In this document: positions 15,027-22,852 of the stretch, piece by piece | How the letters are laid out: each line of letters opens with the position of its first letter | Numbering within the stretch: the stretch's first letter is position 1 | Assembly: GCA_945860085.1 (NCBI GenBank) | Contig: CAMAPJ010000027.1 | Span: 1-32,842 of the forward strand | Direction of reading: 5' to 3' | DNA length: 32,842 nt | Source: Synechococcus sp. UW140 | Lineage (GTDB): Bacteria > Cyanobacteriota > Cyanobacteriia > PCC-6307 > Cyanobiaceae | Made by a program: the position numbers and the translations under genes | Notes under the pieces: generated by a model | Told to the model about the DNA's origin: nothing | Seen by the model: the letters and a program-made list of their open reading frames with translations, nothing else | Databases searched by the model: none

Positions 15027-16088
15027 ATGCTGCAAGGGCTTTGGCTAGCGATCCTGCCGATAGGCCAGGGCGAGTCCTTGCCCCTGAATCAAGCCCTAGT
15101 CGCCGCGGCCTGCCGTTTGCTCTTGGGCCTGGCGGTCCTTTTGGTGCTTACCACCCTGGCGCACCGCCGCCTCGCCGCCAGCCGGGCCCAGGGCAAGGAT
15201 GATCCCTTCCTGGCTGGCCCGGTGCTGCGCACCGCCAGTCAGCTGGGCCTCTTGCTGCTGATGGACTGGAGCTGGGCGGCCCTGCCGGTGGCCGCCCAGG
15301 CCAACCAGCTCTACCAAGCGGCCTCGGGGTTGGTGGCGCTGCTGCTGGTGGTGCGCCTGATCAATGGCGGCCTGGAGCATGTGCTGGGTTCGCTCGGGAA
15401 CCGGCTCGGCGACCTAGGGGGGCTGGAGCGGGTTCAGGCCCTAATGCCGATGTTGCGCGGGGCCACCTGGCTGATTGGCGCCTTGGTGTATCTGCAGAAC
15501 CAGGGGCTTCAGCTCACGGCCGTGCTGGGTGCCCTGGCCGGAGCGGGCCTGGGGATCGGCTTTGCCCTGCAGGCCCCGGCCCGGGATTTTTTCAGCTACA
15601 TCACGATCCTGCTCGACCAACCCTTCCAGTTGGGCCAGTTATTGCGCTTCGATGATGTCACCGGTCGGGTGTTGAAGGTGGGGTTGCGCTCCACCCAACT
15701 GCGCAGCCTCGATGGTGAATTGGTGGTGATCAACAATGCCAACCTGCTCGCTAAAACCCTGCGCAATTACGGCGATCAAGTGCAGCGGCGTGTGCTGCAA
15801 CGGCTGCTGCTGCGCCTCGACAGCGGCGCCGAGGCGGCCGCCCACCTGCCCGAGCTGGCCCAGGCGGCCATCGGCCGTTGCCCCCAAGCCCGCTTCGAGC
15901 GCTGTCACCTGCTGGAGCTAACCCCCGGTGGCCTGCTATTTGAGCTGGCCTATGTCCTGGATATGGCCGATCCTGGCCTTGCTTTCGATCGTCAGCAGGC
16001 GATCAACCTGGACCTATTGGAGTCGCTGGAGCGCTCTGGGTTGCTCCTGGCTGATCCAGCCGGGGTTGGCTCGGCACCAAAGGCATAA
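15027..16088 (+). CDS. MscS-family mechanosensitive ion channel
   Basis: The 353-residue product has four or five membrane segments, the last being the Gly/Ala-rich pore helix (ALAGAGLGIGFALQAPARDFFSYI), followed by the beta domain with ILLDQPFQLGQLLRFDDVTGRVLKVGLRSTQLRSLDGELVVINNANL. This is the MscS signature. Such channels open under membrane tension and release solutes during hypo-osmotic shock. The C-terminal alpha/beta part is present. The ATG at 15027 lies 8 bp after the trpA stop, so the gene probably belongs to the trpA transcript. Confidence 0.92.
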   Translation: MLQGLWLAILPIGQGESLPLNQALVAAACRLLLGLAVLLVLTTLAHRRLAASRAQGKDDPFLAGPVLRTASQLGLLLLMDWSWAALPVAAQANQLYQAASGLVALLLVVRLINGGLEHVLGSLGNRLGDLGGLERVQALMPMLRGATWLIGALVYLQNQGLQLTAVLGALAGAGLGIGFALQAPARDFFSYITILLDQPFQLGQLLRFDDVTGRVLKVGLRSTQLRSLDGELVVINNANLLAKTLRNYGDQVQRRVLQRLLLRLDSGAEAAAHLPELAQAAIGRCPQARFERCHLLELTPGGLLFELAYVLDMADPGLAFDRQQAINLDLLESLERSGLLLADPAGVGSAPKA

Positions 16089-16109
16089 TCCAAGCGCTCG
16101 ATCGCTGTC

Positions 16110-16568
16110 CTAAAGGGGGCGGGCGTTCGGACCCCTGTGATCACGGCACCAGAGCAGGGCTTCCCGGTTGATCAGTAGCCCGATCACCAGCATTACGGCC
16201 ATCAACACCACCTGATCGGTGCGGGAATCGGGAATGACCATGTCCACAACCAGGTGGCCGGCATTGGTGAACGTGTACACCAGGCTCAAGGCGAGATGGC
16301 CGCGGCGCCACCAGCGCCAGCGCTGCTCCTGTTCCGGCGATGTTTCGGCGTAGGTGATCAGGATCACGGCGGCTAAGGGCACCAGTCCGTAGGCCAGCAT
16401 CGCCTGGAAGATCACAGCCACTGAACCGGGAGGCACCTTGCTGGCGATCTCCACCGGCAGCCCGTGGAACAGGGGCATCAGCCCTAGGTCGGTGTGAAAC
16501 AACAGGGCCAAAAACCAGCATTGCCACAGGTTGCGCAAGCGCAGGGCCCGATCACGGGAGGGGACCAT
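16110..16568 (-). CDS. Conserved-type membrane protein, function unknown
   Basis: A 152-residue protein with about four membrane segments: one containing LWQCWFLALLFHTDLGLMPLFHG, one with GLVPLAAVILITY, one around LVYTFTNAGHLVVDM and a last one VLMAVMLVIGLLINREALLW. The conserved-looking His residues in FHTDLG and NAGHLVVD could bind a metal or cofactor, but no family is recognised. The ATG at 16568 gives a short basic N-terminus before the first helix. It is convergent with the MscS gene, 21 bp apart. Confidence 0.72.
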   Translation of the reverse strand: MVPSRDRALRLRNLWQCWFLALLFHTDLGLMPLFHGLPVEIASKVPPGSVAVIFQAMLAYGLVPLAAVILITYAETSPEQEQRWRWWRRGHLALSLVYTFTNAGHLVVDMVIPDSRTDQVVLMAVMLVIGLLINREALLWCRDHRGPNARPL

Positions 16569-16669
16569 GGCCTCGCAGGCTGGTGGGCTGAAGGGGTGCT
16601 TCCATGCTGCTCAGCCAACCCGGCGCTGGCCAGGTTTTAAGGTGAGCACTTCTGCTGCAATCTCTGGCC

Positions 16670-16936
16670 ATGCGCTTTGTGCTGTGGGGGCGCTATTGCG
16701 ACAACGCCCTGGAGAAGCGCACCCCCTTCCGCGAACAACACCTGGCCGGATTGCGCCAGCAGCAGCAGGACGGCCTGCTCATCACCCTGGGCCCCACCAC
16801 CGACAGCCGCCTGGTCTTTGGCATCTACGAGGCCGACAGCCAGGAGCAGGTGGAAACCCTGCTGCATGGTGATATCTATTGGCTTGAAGGCATCTGGGTG
16901 GAGTTGGCGGTGCACCCCTGGATCCAGGCGCTTTGA
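16670..16936 (+). CDS. YciI family protein
   Basis: The 88-residue product starts MRFVLWGRYCDNALEKRTPFREQH and fits the small ferredoxin-like alpha/beta YciI (YCII-related) fold, with the conserved pattern R..HL..L......G.L...GP and a late LHGDIYWLEGIWVE. Members are small, dimeric and possibly enzymatic; their role is not established. The His in REQHLAGL and the Asp in HGDIY are the residues proposed to be active in the family. The ATG at 16670 gives the standard N-terminus. Intergenic space on both sides holds nothing recognised. Confidence 0.88.
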   Translation: MRFVLWGRYCDNALEKRTPFREQHLAGLRQQQQDGLLITLGPTTDSRLVFGIYEADSQEQVETLLHGDIYWLEGIWVELAVHPWIQAL

Positions 16937-17024
16937 TTGCCCAGGCAGCCTGTGGAGCCGCCGGGCTGGCTGGCATGGCTGGCTGGGAAGGTGGAGCCTG
17001 AGAAGCGTGCAAGCCAGGCCGCCA

Positions 17025-17420
17025 TCATTGGGCCGGCCAGCCCCTGAGAGCCTGCTGCCATACATAAAGACCCACCCGTTCGGCGCCGCCAGTTCCGAGA
17101 ACTTGGCCATAACCGCCCATCTGGCCAACGCCCTCGGCCGCAATCGTCGCAATCGCTTCGGGGCTAGTGATGCCCTGGCGCTCAAGGGCCTTCATTTTCA
17201 GAGTGCGGCCGCGGCGGATGATGTTGCCGCCATTGACATGGCAGCCGGCGCAGTGGGCTTGAAAAAGGGCGGCGCCATCGGGGTTTGCGGCTGAGGCGGG
17301 CCCAGCCCCAAGGAGCAGTCCACTAACAACCACTACCAAAGCCATGGCCTGGGCCAGCAGGCTGGACCAACGTCTGAGCCCAGAAACAACTGGATTGAGT
17401 AGGAAGAACGGCGCGATCAA
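17025..17420 (-). CDS. c-type cytochrome, cytochrome c6-like
   Basis: The 131-residue precursor has a signal sequence (hydrophobic core MALVVVVSGLLLGAG, likely cleavage after ASA) and one haem site CAGCH, followed by VNGGNIIRRGRTLKMKALE, typical of class I cytochromes of the c6 group. The second axial ligand is likely the Met in GVGQMGGYGQ, where photosynthetic cytochrome c6 normally shows a MPAFGG-type sequence. It therefore resembles the c6B/c6C-like side branch more than the plastocyanin-replacing PetJ. It would work in the thylakoid lumen or periplasm. A start at the internal Met 26 is also possible. Confidence 0.87.
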   Translation of the reverse strand: MIAPFFLLNPVVSGLRRWSSLLAQAMALVVVVSGLLLGAGPASAANPDGAALFQAHCAGCHVNGGNIIRRGRTLKMKALERQGITSPEAIATIAAEGVGQMGGYGQVLGTGGAERVGLYVWQQALRGWPAQ

Positions 17421-17510
17421 CCCAGCTCAGCATCTTGTCCAACTGTAGGGTCCGGCTGAACGAGAAGCTTTATGGGTCGCCACGACGGCACTAGGCCAAC
17501 AGCTCAGTCA

Positions 17511-17546
17511 TGAAAAAGCCCCTGAATCACAGCGTGATTCAGGGGC
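17511..17546 (-). terminator. Rho-independent terminator for the cyAbrB gene
   Basis: GCCCCTGAATCAC and GTGATTCAGGGGC form a perfect 13-bp stem with a 3-base loop. On the minus strand it is followed by TTTTT. It lies 85 bp past the cyAbrB stop codon. Confidence 0.9.
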
Positions 17547-17631
17547 AAATCCGGTTAGTTGTTAACCCGTCGTAGCAATCAGGTTCTGGTTTGGACTAGC
17601 CTTAGAGCCCAGGATCCAGGCTCGACAGATC

Positions 17632-17994
17632 TCACTCCTCGTCGTCGCTGCCGCCGGCGGGAATCAGGCGGATCTGCTTGCGGCCGAGCTTGATGTCGAA
17701 TTCATCGCCGGGGTTCAGTTCCAGCAGGGCGGTGTAGGCCTTGCCGATCAGCAAATTGCCGTTGCCCTGAACCGTGGCTACATAGCTGAGCTTGCGGCCG
17801 CCCTTGCCGATCTTGCTATTGGCACCGAATTCAACCCCCTTGGCTTCCAGCAGGGCTTCGTAGAAGGCCGTGAAGTTCAGGCGATCGGCACCGTCCTTTT
17901 TGGTGGAAACATAGCCACAGGCCCGAGCGATATCGGATTTGCCGGCGTCGCCGAATTCCTTGACCTTGGACAGCAATTCAGTTCCTGTGAGCAT
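17632..17994 (-). CDS. cyAbrB-type transcriptional regulator
   Basis: The 120-residue product begins MLTGTELLSKVKEFGDAGKSDIARACGYVS, the hallmark of cyanobacterial AbrB-like regulators, and ends with an AbrB DNA-binding region (YVATVQGNGNLLIGKAYTALLELNPGDEFDIKLGRKQIRLIP) and an acidic tail. In model cyanobacteria cyAbrB proteins control carbon and nitrogen genes. Start at 17994 gives the family N-terminus; an ATG at 18021 would add nine residues. It stands alone with a promoter-like sequence at 18108-18136 and a clear terminator at 17511-17546, so it is likely monocistronic. Confidence 0.93.
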   Translation of the reverse strand: MLTGTELLSKVKEFGDAGKSDIARACGYVSTKKDGADRLNFTAFYEALLEAKGVEFGANSKIGKGGRKLSYVATVQGNGNLLIGKAYTALLELNPGDEFDIKLGRKQIRLIPAGGSDDEE

Positions 17995-18107
17995 CGGGAG
18001 ACGTTGGACAATTTCCCCCATAAATTACAGCATCGCCTGCAACCTTGGCAACGGTCCGATCCGTTACGCTCAAAGTTGCGAACACAGCAATCGACGCGGC
18101 CGGTCGC

Positions 18108-18136
18108 TTTCTACACTCCCGCAGCCTTTCTGACAA
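18108..18136 (-). promoter_or_regulatory. Candidate sigma70-type promoter of the cyAbrB gene
   Basis: Read on the minus strand, TTGTCA (18136-18131) and TAGAAA (18113-18108) are separated by 17 bases, matching 5/6 and 4/6 of the consensus hexamers. This would give a leader of about 105 nt to the start at 17994. Confidence 0.5.
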
Positions 18137-18163
18137 TCACGCCATGGTTCCAAATCGCTCCCC

Positions 18164-18643
18164 ATGGCTCTGATTCGTCCCCTGACGCCCGCTGATCACT
18201 GTGAGCTGCTTGTGATCTATGACGATGCGGTGGCAACCCAGGCCCCCGCCATCTATAGCGTCCGGCAAGTGCGTGCCTGGCGGGCTCAGATTGCTGACGG
18301 CAGCCTGCTAACGGTGGCCCTGAGCCAGGGTTTCGGGCTGGTGAGTTGTGCCCAGTCCGGTGAGATCGAAGCCTTTGCGCTGATGCAGCCCGCCGATCGC
18401 CTTTCCCTGCTCTACTGCCGCGGCCGCTCCGCCCGGCAGGGCCATGGCACGGGGCTGCTGGTCCAATTGGAGTCGCTATGCCGCCAGCGGGGCCTAGGTC
18501 AGCTCCGCACTGAAGCCAGCCAGCTCTCTCGCCCCCTGTTGCAACGCCAGGGTTGGAGAGTGGCCTGGGTGGAGGTCCTGTTGATCGACGGCATCCCCTT
18601 TCGGCGCTATTGCATGACGAAATCCCTTATTCCCTTGCCCTGA
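18164..18643 (+). CDS. GNAT-like N-acetyltransferase
   Basis: The 159-residue product begins MALIRPLTPADHCELLVIYDDAV, an N-terminal GNAT pattern, and has the acetyl-CoA loop in CRGRSARQGHGTGLLVQLESLCRQRG and a final PLLQRQGWRVAWVEVLLIDGIPFRRYCMTK. It is similar to small YafP-like acetyltransferases; the substrate is unknown. The stop codon overlaps the next start by one base (TGATG), coupling it to the Nif11-cupin gene. It is divergent from cyAbrB with 169 bp between the two starts. Confidence 0.85.
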   Translation: MALIRPLTPADHCELLVIYDDAVATQAPAIYSVRQVRAWRAQIADGSLLTVALSQGFGLVSCAQSGEIEAFALMQPADRLSLLYCRGRSARQGHGTGLLVQLESLCRQRGLGQLRTEASQLSRPLLQRQGWRVAWVEVLLIDGIPFRRYCMTKSLIPLP

Positions 18644-19293
18644 TGGCTGAAGCCCAGTTGCAACAGTTTTTGGAGAAGGTGCGCCAGCTCAATGCCTTTG
18701 TGGCCCTCAGCGAGGCCGATCCCGGCTTCCGGCAGCGTCTTTGCAACTGCGCCAGTCACCAAGAGGTGGTGGAGTTGGCCAGCCGGTGCGGTTTTGACAT
18801 CGCCAGGCGCTGGGGAGAGCCGCCTGCCGGTTCCGCTCAGCCAGGGCTGTCGGAGGCGGCGGGCGGCCCCCCTGGGCAATCCCTTGACGCCACAACGGTT
18901 GAAGCCGGGGCCTTGGGACTGCCAGATCAGTCTTCACCAGCGGTCCCGGGGGGAGGCAGCGGGAAAGGGCTGAACCTGCTTTCAGGTCCCTGTCCGCCGT
19001 TGGGCCAGGAGCGGATCGTGGTTGTGCTGGCTTCGCCCCACTTGCGGCTGGAGCTGATTGAGTCCTGTCAGTTTGCCAATCCGGCTGGCTTCTGGTACGA
19101 CCAGCGCGACTGGGAGTGGGTGATGGTGCTCCAAGGGGAAGCCGTGTTGCGCTTTGCTGATGAAGACCAGGCCCGTCGCCTGAGGGCAGGTGACAGCCTG
19201 CTGATCACCCCCGGGCGGCGTCACCGGGTTGAGGCGACGGATCCGGCTCCCGGAACTCGCTGGCTGGCCCTCTTCTGGTCGGAATCAGACTGA
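18643..19293 (+). CDS. Nif11-like domain fused to a cupin domain
   Basis: The 216-residue product has two parts. Residues 1-50 (MAEAQLQQFLEKVRQLNAF, then SEADPGFRQRLCNC and VVELASRCGFDI) match the Nif11 helical domain, best known as the leader of prochlorosin-type peptide precursors. After a Gly/Pro/Ala-rich linker (about 55-110) comes a cupin beta-barrel with GFWYDQRDWEWVMVLQGEAVLRFAD, LRAGDSLLITPGRRHRVEAT and WLALFW. The usual first cupin His pair is not obvious (DQRDWEWV), so metal binding may be altered. It is translationally coupled to the GNAT gene. The last 89 bp overlap the convergent PsiE-like gene. No peptide-modifying enzyme is nearby. Confidence 0.85.
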   Translation: MAEAQLQQFLEKVRQLNAFVALSEADPGFRQRLCNCASHQEVVELASRCGFDIARRWGEPPAGSAQPGLSEAAGGPPGQSLDATTVEAGALGLPDQSSPAVPGGGSGKGLNLLSGPCPPLGQERIVVVLASPHLRLELIESCQFANPAGFWYDQRDWEWVMVLQGEAVLRFADEDQARRLRAGDSLLITPGRRHRVEATDPAPGTRWLALFWSESD

Positions 19294-19801
19294 CATGGGA
19301 GTGGCGCACCAGCCAGTAGGCGCAGGCCAGGGCTAGGACCGCCACCCCGAGACCGGCCAGTTCGGCGGGGGTCTTGAGCATCTCGTGGGGCATGACGATC
19401 ACCTTTCGGGCCAGGGCCGTCAGGGCCGTGATCAACACCAGCTCGATTTGAATCACGTGGTGGCGCAGGTAGGCCGTGAGGTTCTGCAACACCTCGAGGG
19501 CGATCAACAGGGCCAGGATCTGGTCGAGAAAGCGGGTCATGTCCTCGCCAAACCAGTGGCTACTGCCGCCGACGAGTTGGGTGATCAGGTTGATCAGCAG
19601 CTCGGCGGTTGCCACCACCAGCACCACGATCAAGGCCCCAGCCAGCACCTTGGCGAGTTGGCGCTCGAAGCGATGGACCTGGCGCAGGAATGGGCGATCG
19701 CCAAGCGCTTCGGTGTTGAGTCGGCGGCCGGTGCGCAGGCCAGCCTTCCCGAGGGCACCGCAGACCCGTTGCAAGCGCTGGCCGATCGAAGGCGTTGCCA
19801 T
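19205..19801 (-). CDS. PsiE-like (phosphate-starvation-inducible family) membrane protein
   Basis: The 198-residue product has four membrane segments with the PsiE family pattern: FERQLAKVLAGALIVVLVVATAELL, then FLDQILALLIALEVLQNLTAYL, HHVIQIELVLITALTALARKVIV and LGVAVLALACAYWLVRH. PsiE is a small inner membrane protein whose gene responds to phosphate in E. coli; its function is not known. The start ATG lies within the stop of the small secreted protein gene (TAATG). The C-terminal 30 residues are encoded in the overlap with the Nif11-cupin gene and look like low-complexity tail. Confidence 0.8.
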   Translation of the reverse strand: MATPSIGQRLQRVCGALGKAGLRTGRRLNTEALGDRPFLRQVHRFERQLAKVLAGALIVVLVVATAELLINLITQLVGGSSHWFGEDMTRFLDQILALLIALEVLQNLTAYLRHHVIQIELVLITALTALARKVIVMPHEMLKTPAELAGLGVAVLALACAYWLVRHSHVSLIPTRRGPASEFREPDPSPQPGDAARG

Positions 19802-20082
19802 TACTGGTTGAAGGGCGCGTAGAGAGGCTTGGCCGGAGTGTCCCCCTTGGGATTCACGATCTTGGTGTCACAGGTGATGCTGCCATCGGCGGCCGTGACG
19901 CAATTTTTGGGCTCGATTTTGGTCTCCGGGCCGATGTTGCTGCCAGGCCCCAACAGGAAGCGCTGGCTCTGGGCCAGGCCAGGGCTGGCCAGGACGCCTG
20001 CCAGTCCGACCAAGGCCACCAGGGTTTTCAGGGACTTGGCCAGGGCGCTTCTAGAGAGGGGGAGCATGGCCATGGGATGCAT
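19801..20082 (-). CDS. Small secreted protein, function unknown
   Basis: A 93-residue precursor with a signal peptide (LKTLVALVGLAGVLASPGLAQS, likely cleavage after GLA or LAQ) and a mature part of about 55 residues containing KNCVTAADGSITCDTKIVNPKGDTPA. The two cysteines, 11 residues apart, could form a disulfide. No family is recognised, though proteins of this build occur in picocyanobacteria. Its stop codon overlaps the start of the PsiE-like gene by one base, so the pair is likely one operon. An internal Met at residue 4 or 6 is an alternative start. Confidence 0.7.
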   Translation of the reverse strand: MHPMAMLPLSRSALAKSLKTLVALVGLAGVLASPGLAQSQRFLLGPGSNIGPETKIEPKNCVTAADGSITCDTKIVNPKGDTPAKPLYAPFNQ

Positions 20083-20157
20083 TGACCCCCACTCTGCCTG
20101 CCATGGCGGCTGCTGACTGCACTTGCTCTGAGCGCAGTTGCGTGATTAGCGGCTTCA

Positions 20158-20493
20158 TCAGTTGGCAGCGGAGCCGCTACCGCCCTGGCGAATCTCTTCC
20201 AACAGCAGATCCAGCTGGCCCAGGGAGGCCTCCAGGTCGGGGAGGTCGTCCCCATCGCCTGTGGCTTCTTGCTCTTGCCAGAGCAAGTCGATGCCGCAGA
20301 GGCGCTCGGCCAGGCCGTTGAGCCCCTCGCGCCCGTGGATGCGTTCCAATTCCTCCAGGAGCACGGGCATACGAATCGAACTGACCCGCAGGGCCCGACG
20401 CAGGTCCGACTGGGTGCGGCCACTGTGGCGCAGCCAGTCCTTGAGGAAGCTCTGGAGATCCTCCAGCTGTTCGAGGCTGAGGCTCGCCATCAA
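20158..20493 (-). CDS. Conserved-type soluble protein, function unknown
   Basis: A 111-residue, mainly helical acidic protein with MASLSLEQLEDLQSFLKDWL, then HSGRTQSDLRRALRVSSIRMPVLLEELERI, which looks like a helix-turn-helix-like pair (TQSDLRRALRVS), and an acidic Leu-rich end. No domain can be named with confidence. Its start overlaps the stop of the YkvA-like gene by 4 bp, so the two are co-translated. No known partner is visible. Confidence 0.65.
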   Translation of the reverse strand: MMASLSLEQLEDLQSFLKDWLRHSGRTQSDLRRALRVSSIRMPVLLEELERIHGREGLNGLAERLCGIDLLWQEQEATGDGDDLPDLEASLGQLDLLLEEIRQGGSGSAAN

Positions 20494-20903
20494 CGCACGG
20501 GGGGAAACCAGTGGTCCAGTCTGCGCTGGGCCCGGGCCCGCACCGCCTCACTCATGTGACTGCGATACAGGCCCAGCAGGGCCGTCATCGCCACCACATC
20601 ATCGCCAAACCCGGCCACGGGAATGAAATCTGGGATCAGATCCAGGGGCATGACCAGGTAGGTCAGGGCCGCCACCATGGTGAGGCGCACCTGCAGGGAC
20701 GTGTTGCCATCAAGCATCAGCTCTAGGCATTCAATCGCCGGCCGGGCGACGCTGCGGCCAGCCCGGCGCAACAATTTCCAGAGCAGGCTCTCGTCAATGT
20801 CAGTGCTGCCAAGCACCTCGGCCTCGATGGTCTCAGGGGACCGGGGCTCCCCAGGCTGGCTGGAGCCAGTCTGGGAGGGTGGGGACTGGGTGGACGGACC
20901 CAT
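20490..20903 (-). CDS. YkvA-like (DUF1232) membrane-associated protein
   Basis: The 137-residue product has a variable 40-residue Pro/Ser-rich N-terminus followed by the DUF1232 core: VRLTMVAALTYLVMPLDLIPDFIPVAGFGDDVVAM, with the diagnostic YL..P.DLIPDF.P..G..DD pattern, and a basic C-terminus. Function of the family is unknown; it is thought to be membrane-associated. The ATG at 20903 may be too early, but no better start is obvious. It overlaps the next gene by 4 bp. Confidence 0.85.
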   Translation of the reverse strand: MGPSTQSPPSQTGSSQPGEPRSPETIEAEVLGSTDIDESLLWKLLRRAGRSVARPAIECLELMLDGNTSLQVRLTMVAALTYLVMPLDLIPDFIPVAGFGDDVVAMTALLGLYRSHMSEAVRARAQRRLDHWFPPVR

Positions 20904-20980
20904 GGCGATGGCAGTCGTGTCAGATCAATCCCACTCTGGCCAGATTCAGCAGTGACGGCCGGGGCCGGATTGCCCCATTC

Positions 20981-21020
20981 AGCTGGCTAACCCATCATAA
21001 AGCTGGCTAACCCATCAGTA
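20981..21020. repeat. 20-bp direct repeat, two copies
   Basis: AGCTGGCTAACCCATCATAA at 20981 is followed directly by AGCTGGCTAACCCATCAGTA at 21001 (17 of 20 identical in a row). It lies between the sigma factor stop and the YkvA-like gene start. Confidence 0.85.
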
Positions 21021-21049
21021 GGGCCAAGACGTGTCGGCTGCTTGAGGTC

Positions 21050-21973
21050 TTAGTCAATCTCAACTAGGCCGCTCTGGATCCCCGTTTTGCGCAGCTTGCG
21101 CAGGGCCCGTTGCACCACCTGGCGGCAGTATTCGCGGCTGCAACCCAGTTGGCGAGCCACCTCGGCCAGGGTGCGCCATTCATTGCCGCCATCGAGGCCA
21201 AAGCGCAACATCACCACGGTGCGCTCCTTGGGGGTGAGGTTGGATTGGTCCAGCAGCTTCCAGGCCGAGGCGCTGCGTTCGGCCAGTTCGGCCCGTTCCA
21301 TCGGGGCCATCTCGTTGCTGGGCAACACATCCACCAGTTCCGTGGGATCTGACTTCGACTTGAGCACCCCCTGCAAGCTGACGGTGACACTGCGCAGCTC
21401 GCAGCCAAGCAGCTCTTCGACCTCTTCAAGCGGGATCTCCATTGAGGCGGCCAGCTCCCTGGGGCTGGGCAGCAGGCCATTGCTCTGCAGCAGGCGGGCC
21501 TTGGCTGCCCGAAGCCGAGTCAACTTTTCGTTGACATTGACTGGAATCCGGATGGTGCGGCTTTGGGTTGAAAGGGCCCGGTTGAGTCCCTGACGAATCC
21601 ACCAATAGGCATAAGTGCTGAATCTGTGGCCCCGGGTCGGGTCGTATTTCTCCACGGCCCGGGTCAGGCCCAAGGTGCCTTCCTGAATCAAGTCCAGCAG
21701 GTCAAGACCCTTGCCCTGATAGCGCTTTGCCAGGTTGACCACCAGGCGCAGGTTGGCCGTAATCATCTGGGTTTTGGCCCGTTCGCCTAGGCGCATGGTG
21801 CGCTTTTCAGCATCGTCATAGCTGCAGGCTTCGCCAACGCCACCGGCTGTGCTGCAACGTTCTTGAAGCTCAACCATGGCTTGAACCTTGCGACCCAAGG
21901 TGAGCTCCTGTTCGGGTGTGAGCAATTGGTGACGACCAATTTCTCCTAAATACGCACTCAGCGAACTCACCAT
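21050..21973 (-). CDS. RNA polymerase sigma factor, RpoD/SigA family (group 2 type)
   Basis: The product has sigma70 regions in order: region 1.2 (LSAYLGEIGRHQLLTPEQEL), region 2 (ANLRLVVNLAKRYQGKGLDLLDLIQEGTLGL, then FSTYAYWWIRQGLNRAL with the -10 recognition helix), region 3 (RIPVNVNEKL) and region 4 (LTPKERTVVMLRFGL, WRTLAEVARQLGCSREYCRQVVQRALRKLRK). There is no long acidic region 1.1, so it is an alternative (group 2) factor instead of the main SigA. Start at 21973 (MVSSLSAYLG) yields 307 residues; ATG 22000 or GTG 22105 would add a basic N-terminal stretch. It may control stress or light responses; the target is unknown. Confidence 0.93.
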   Translation of the reverse strand: MVSSLSAYLGEIGRHQLLTPEQELTLGRKVQAMVELQERCSTAGGVGEACSYDDAEKRTMRLGERAKTQMITANLRLVVNLAKRYQGKGLDLLDLIQEGTLGLTRAVEKYDPTRGHRFSTYAYWWIRQGLNRALSTQSRTIRIPVNVNEKLTRLRAAKARLLQSNGLLPSPRELAASMEIPLEEVEELLGCELRSVTVSLQGVLKSKSDPTELVDVLPSNEMAPMERAELAERSASAWKLLDQSNLTPKERTVVMLRFGLDGGNEWRTLAEVARQLGCSREYCRQVVQRALRKLRKTGIQSGLVEID

Positions 21974-22215
21974 CTCTAACCCCGACACTGGCAAGAACAT
22001 AGGGCGAATTTCTGGTAATGGCAGAAGCAACTGAAAGGCTTCGGACTTTCGTTTTTTCTCCCTTTTTTGGCCCGACAAGTTTTTTCGCGCCGCAATTATT
22101 TCCACATATTTGCAATCCAGGCTGTCCCAGTCAGCATCTCAGCGTCCAAGACGCTTTCGGGCACAGCTGAGCTGGCCACTCGCTACGGTCGAGGCGCCCC
22201 AGCTTTCAGCGCCCC

Positions 22216-22740
22216 ATGGTCGGGTTCGCCGCACCCATCAGCGATCTGTTCAGCACCCTGTCCAGCAGCCTGGCCAGCGAGTTGCTGCCTCGCGCTTCGG
22301 TGGCCTACGTCCACTACCTCAGCTTCATGGTCTGCTTCGCTGCCCTGGTTCTGGAGCGCCGCCTGATCCGGCCCAACCCGGAGCGCAAGGACGCGATCTC
22401 CATGGTGATTACCGATGTAGTTTATGGCCTAGCGGCGTTGGCGCTGCTGGTCAGCGGCATCCTCCGGGTCTTGTATTTCGGCCAGGGCAGCGAGTTTTAT
22501 ACCGAGAATCCTCTTTTTTGGTGGAAAGTCGGCGCTTATCTGTCGGTTGGAGCCCTCTCTCTCTACCCAACGGTCACCTACATCCTCTGGGCGATCCCCC
22601 TGCGCAAGGGCGAGCTGCCCAAGGTGAGTGAGGCTCTAGCCAAGCGCCTGGGCTGGATTTTGAATATTGAATTGGTTGGCTTTGCCCTGATTCCATTGAT
22701 GGCCGTGCTGATGGCCCGGGGCGTTGGGCTGCCGGCCTGA
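22216..22740 (+). CDS. DUF2214 family membrane protein
   Basis: The 174-residue product has four membrane segments: YVHYLSFMVCFAALVLERRL, DVVYGLAALALLVSGILRV, WWKVGAYLSVGALSLYPTVTYILW and LNIELVGFALIPLMAVLMARGVG. This fits the DUF2214 family, found in cyanobacteria and proteobacteria, whose function is not known. The conserved His in YVHYLSF and the GILRVLYFGQG segment are family features. The ATG at 22216 is accepted. It is divergent from the sigma factor gene. A T-rich stretch at 22050-22110 between them may hold promoters. Confidence 0.85.
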   Translation: MVGFAAPISDLFSTLSSSLASELLPRASVAYVHYLSFMVCFAALVLERRLIRPNPERKDAISMVITDVVYGLAALALLVSGILRVLYFGQGSEFYTENPLFWWKVGAYLSVGALSLYPTVTYILWAIPLRKGELPKVSEALAKRLGWILNIELVGFALIPLMAVLMARGVGLPA

Positions 22741-22752
22741 GCCCGTTCTATG

Positions 22753-22771
22753 AAGCTTCTTTTTGAAGCTT
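22753..22771 (+). terminator. Weak hairpin after the DUF2214 gene
   Basis: AAGCTTC and GAAGCTT pair around a TTTTT loop 12 bases after the stop codon. The stem is short and no T-run follows, so this is tentative. Confidence 0.3.
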
Positions 22772-22852
22772 GTCTTTGAGGGTTGGCTTGAAGGGCCGCC
22801 CGGAACAGTTGCTTAGCCCATTCCAGCTCTGCCTGTGCCCCTGGCCGCTCCC

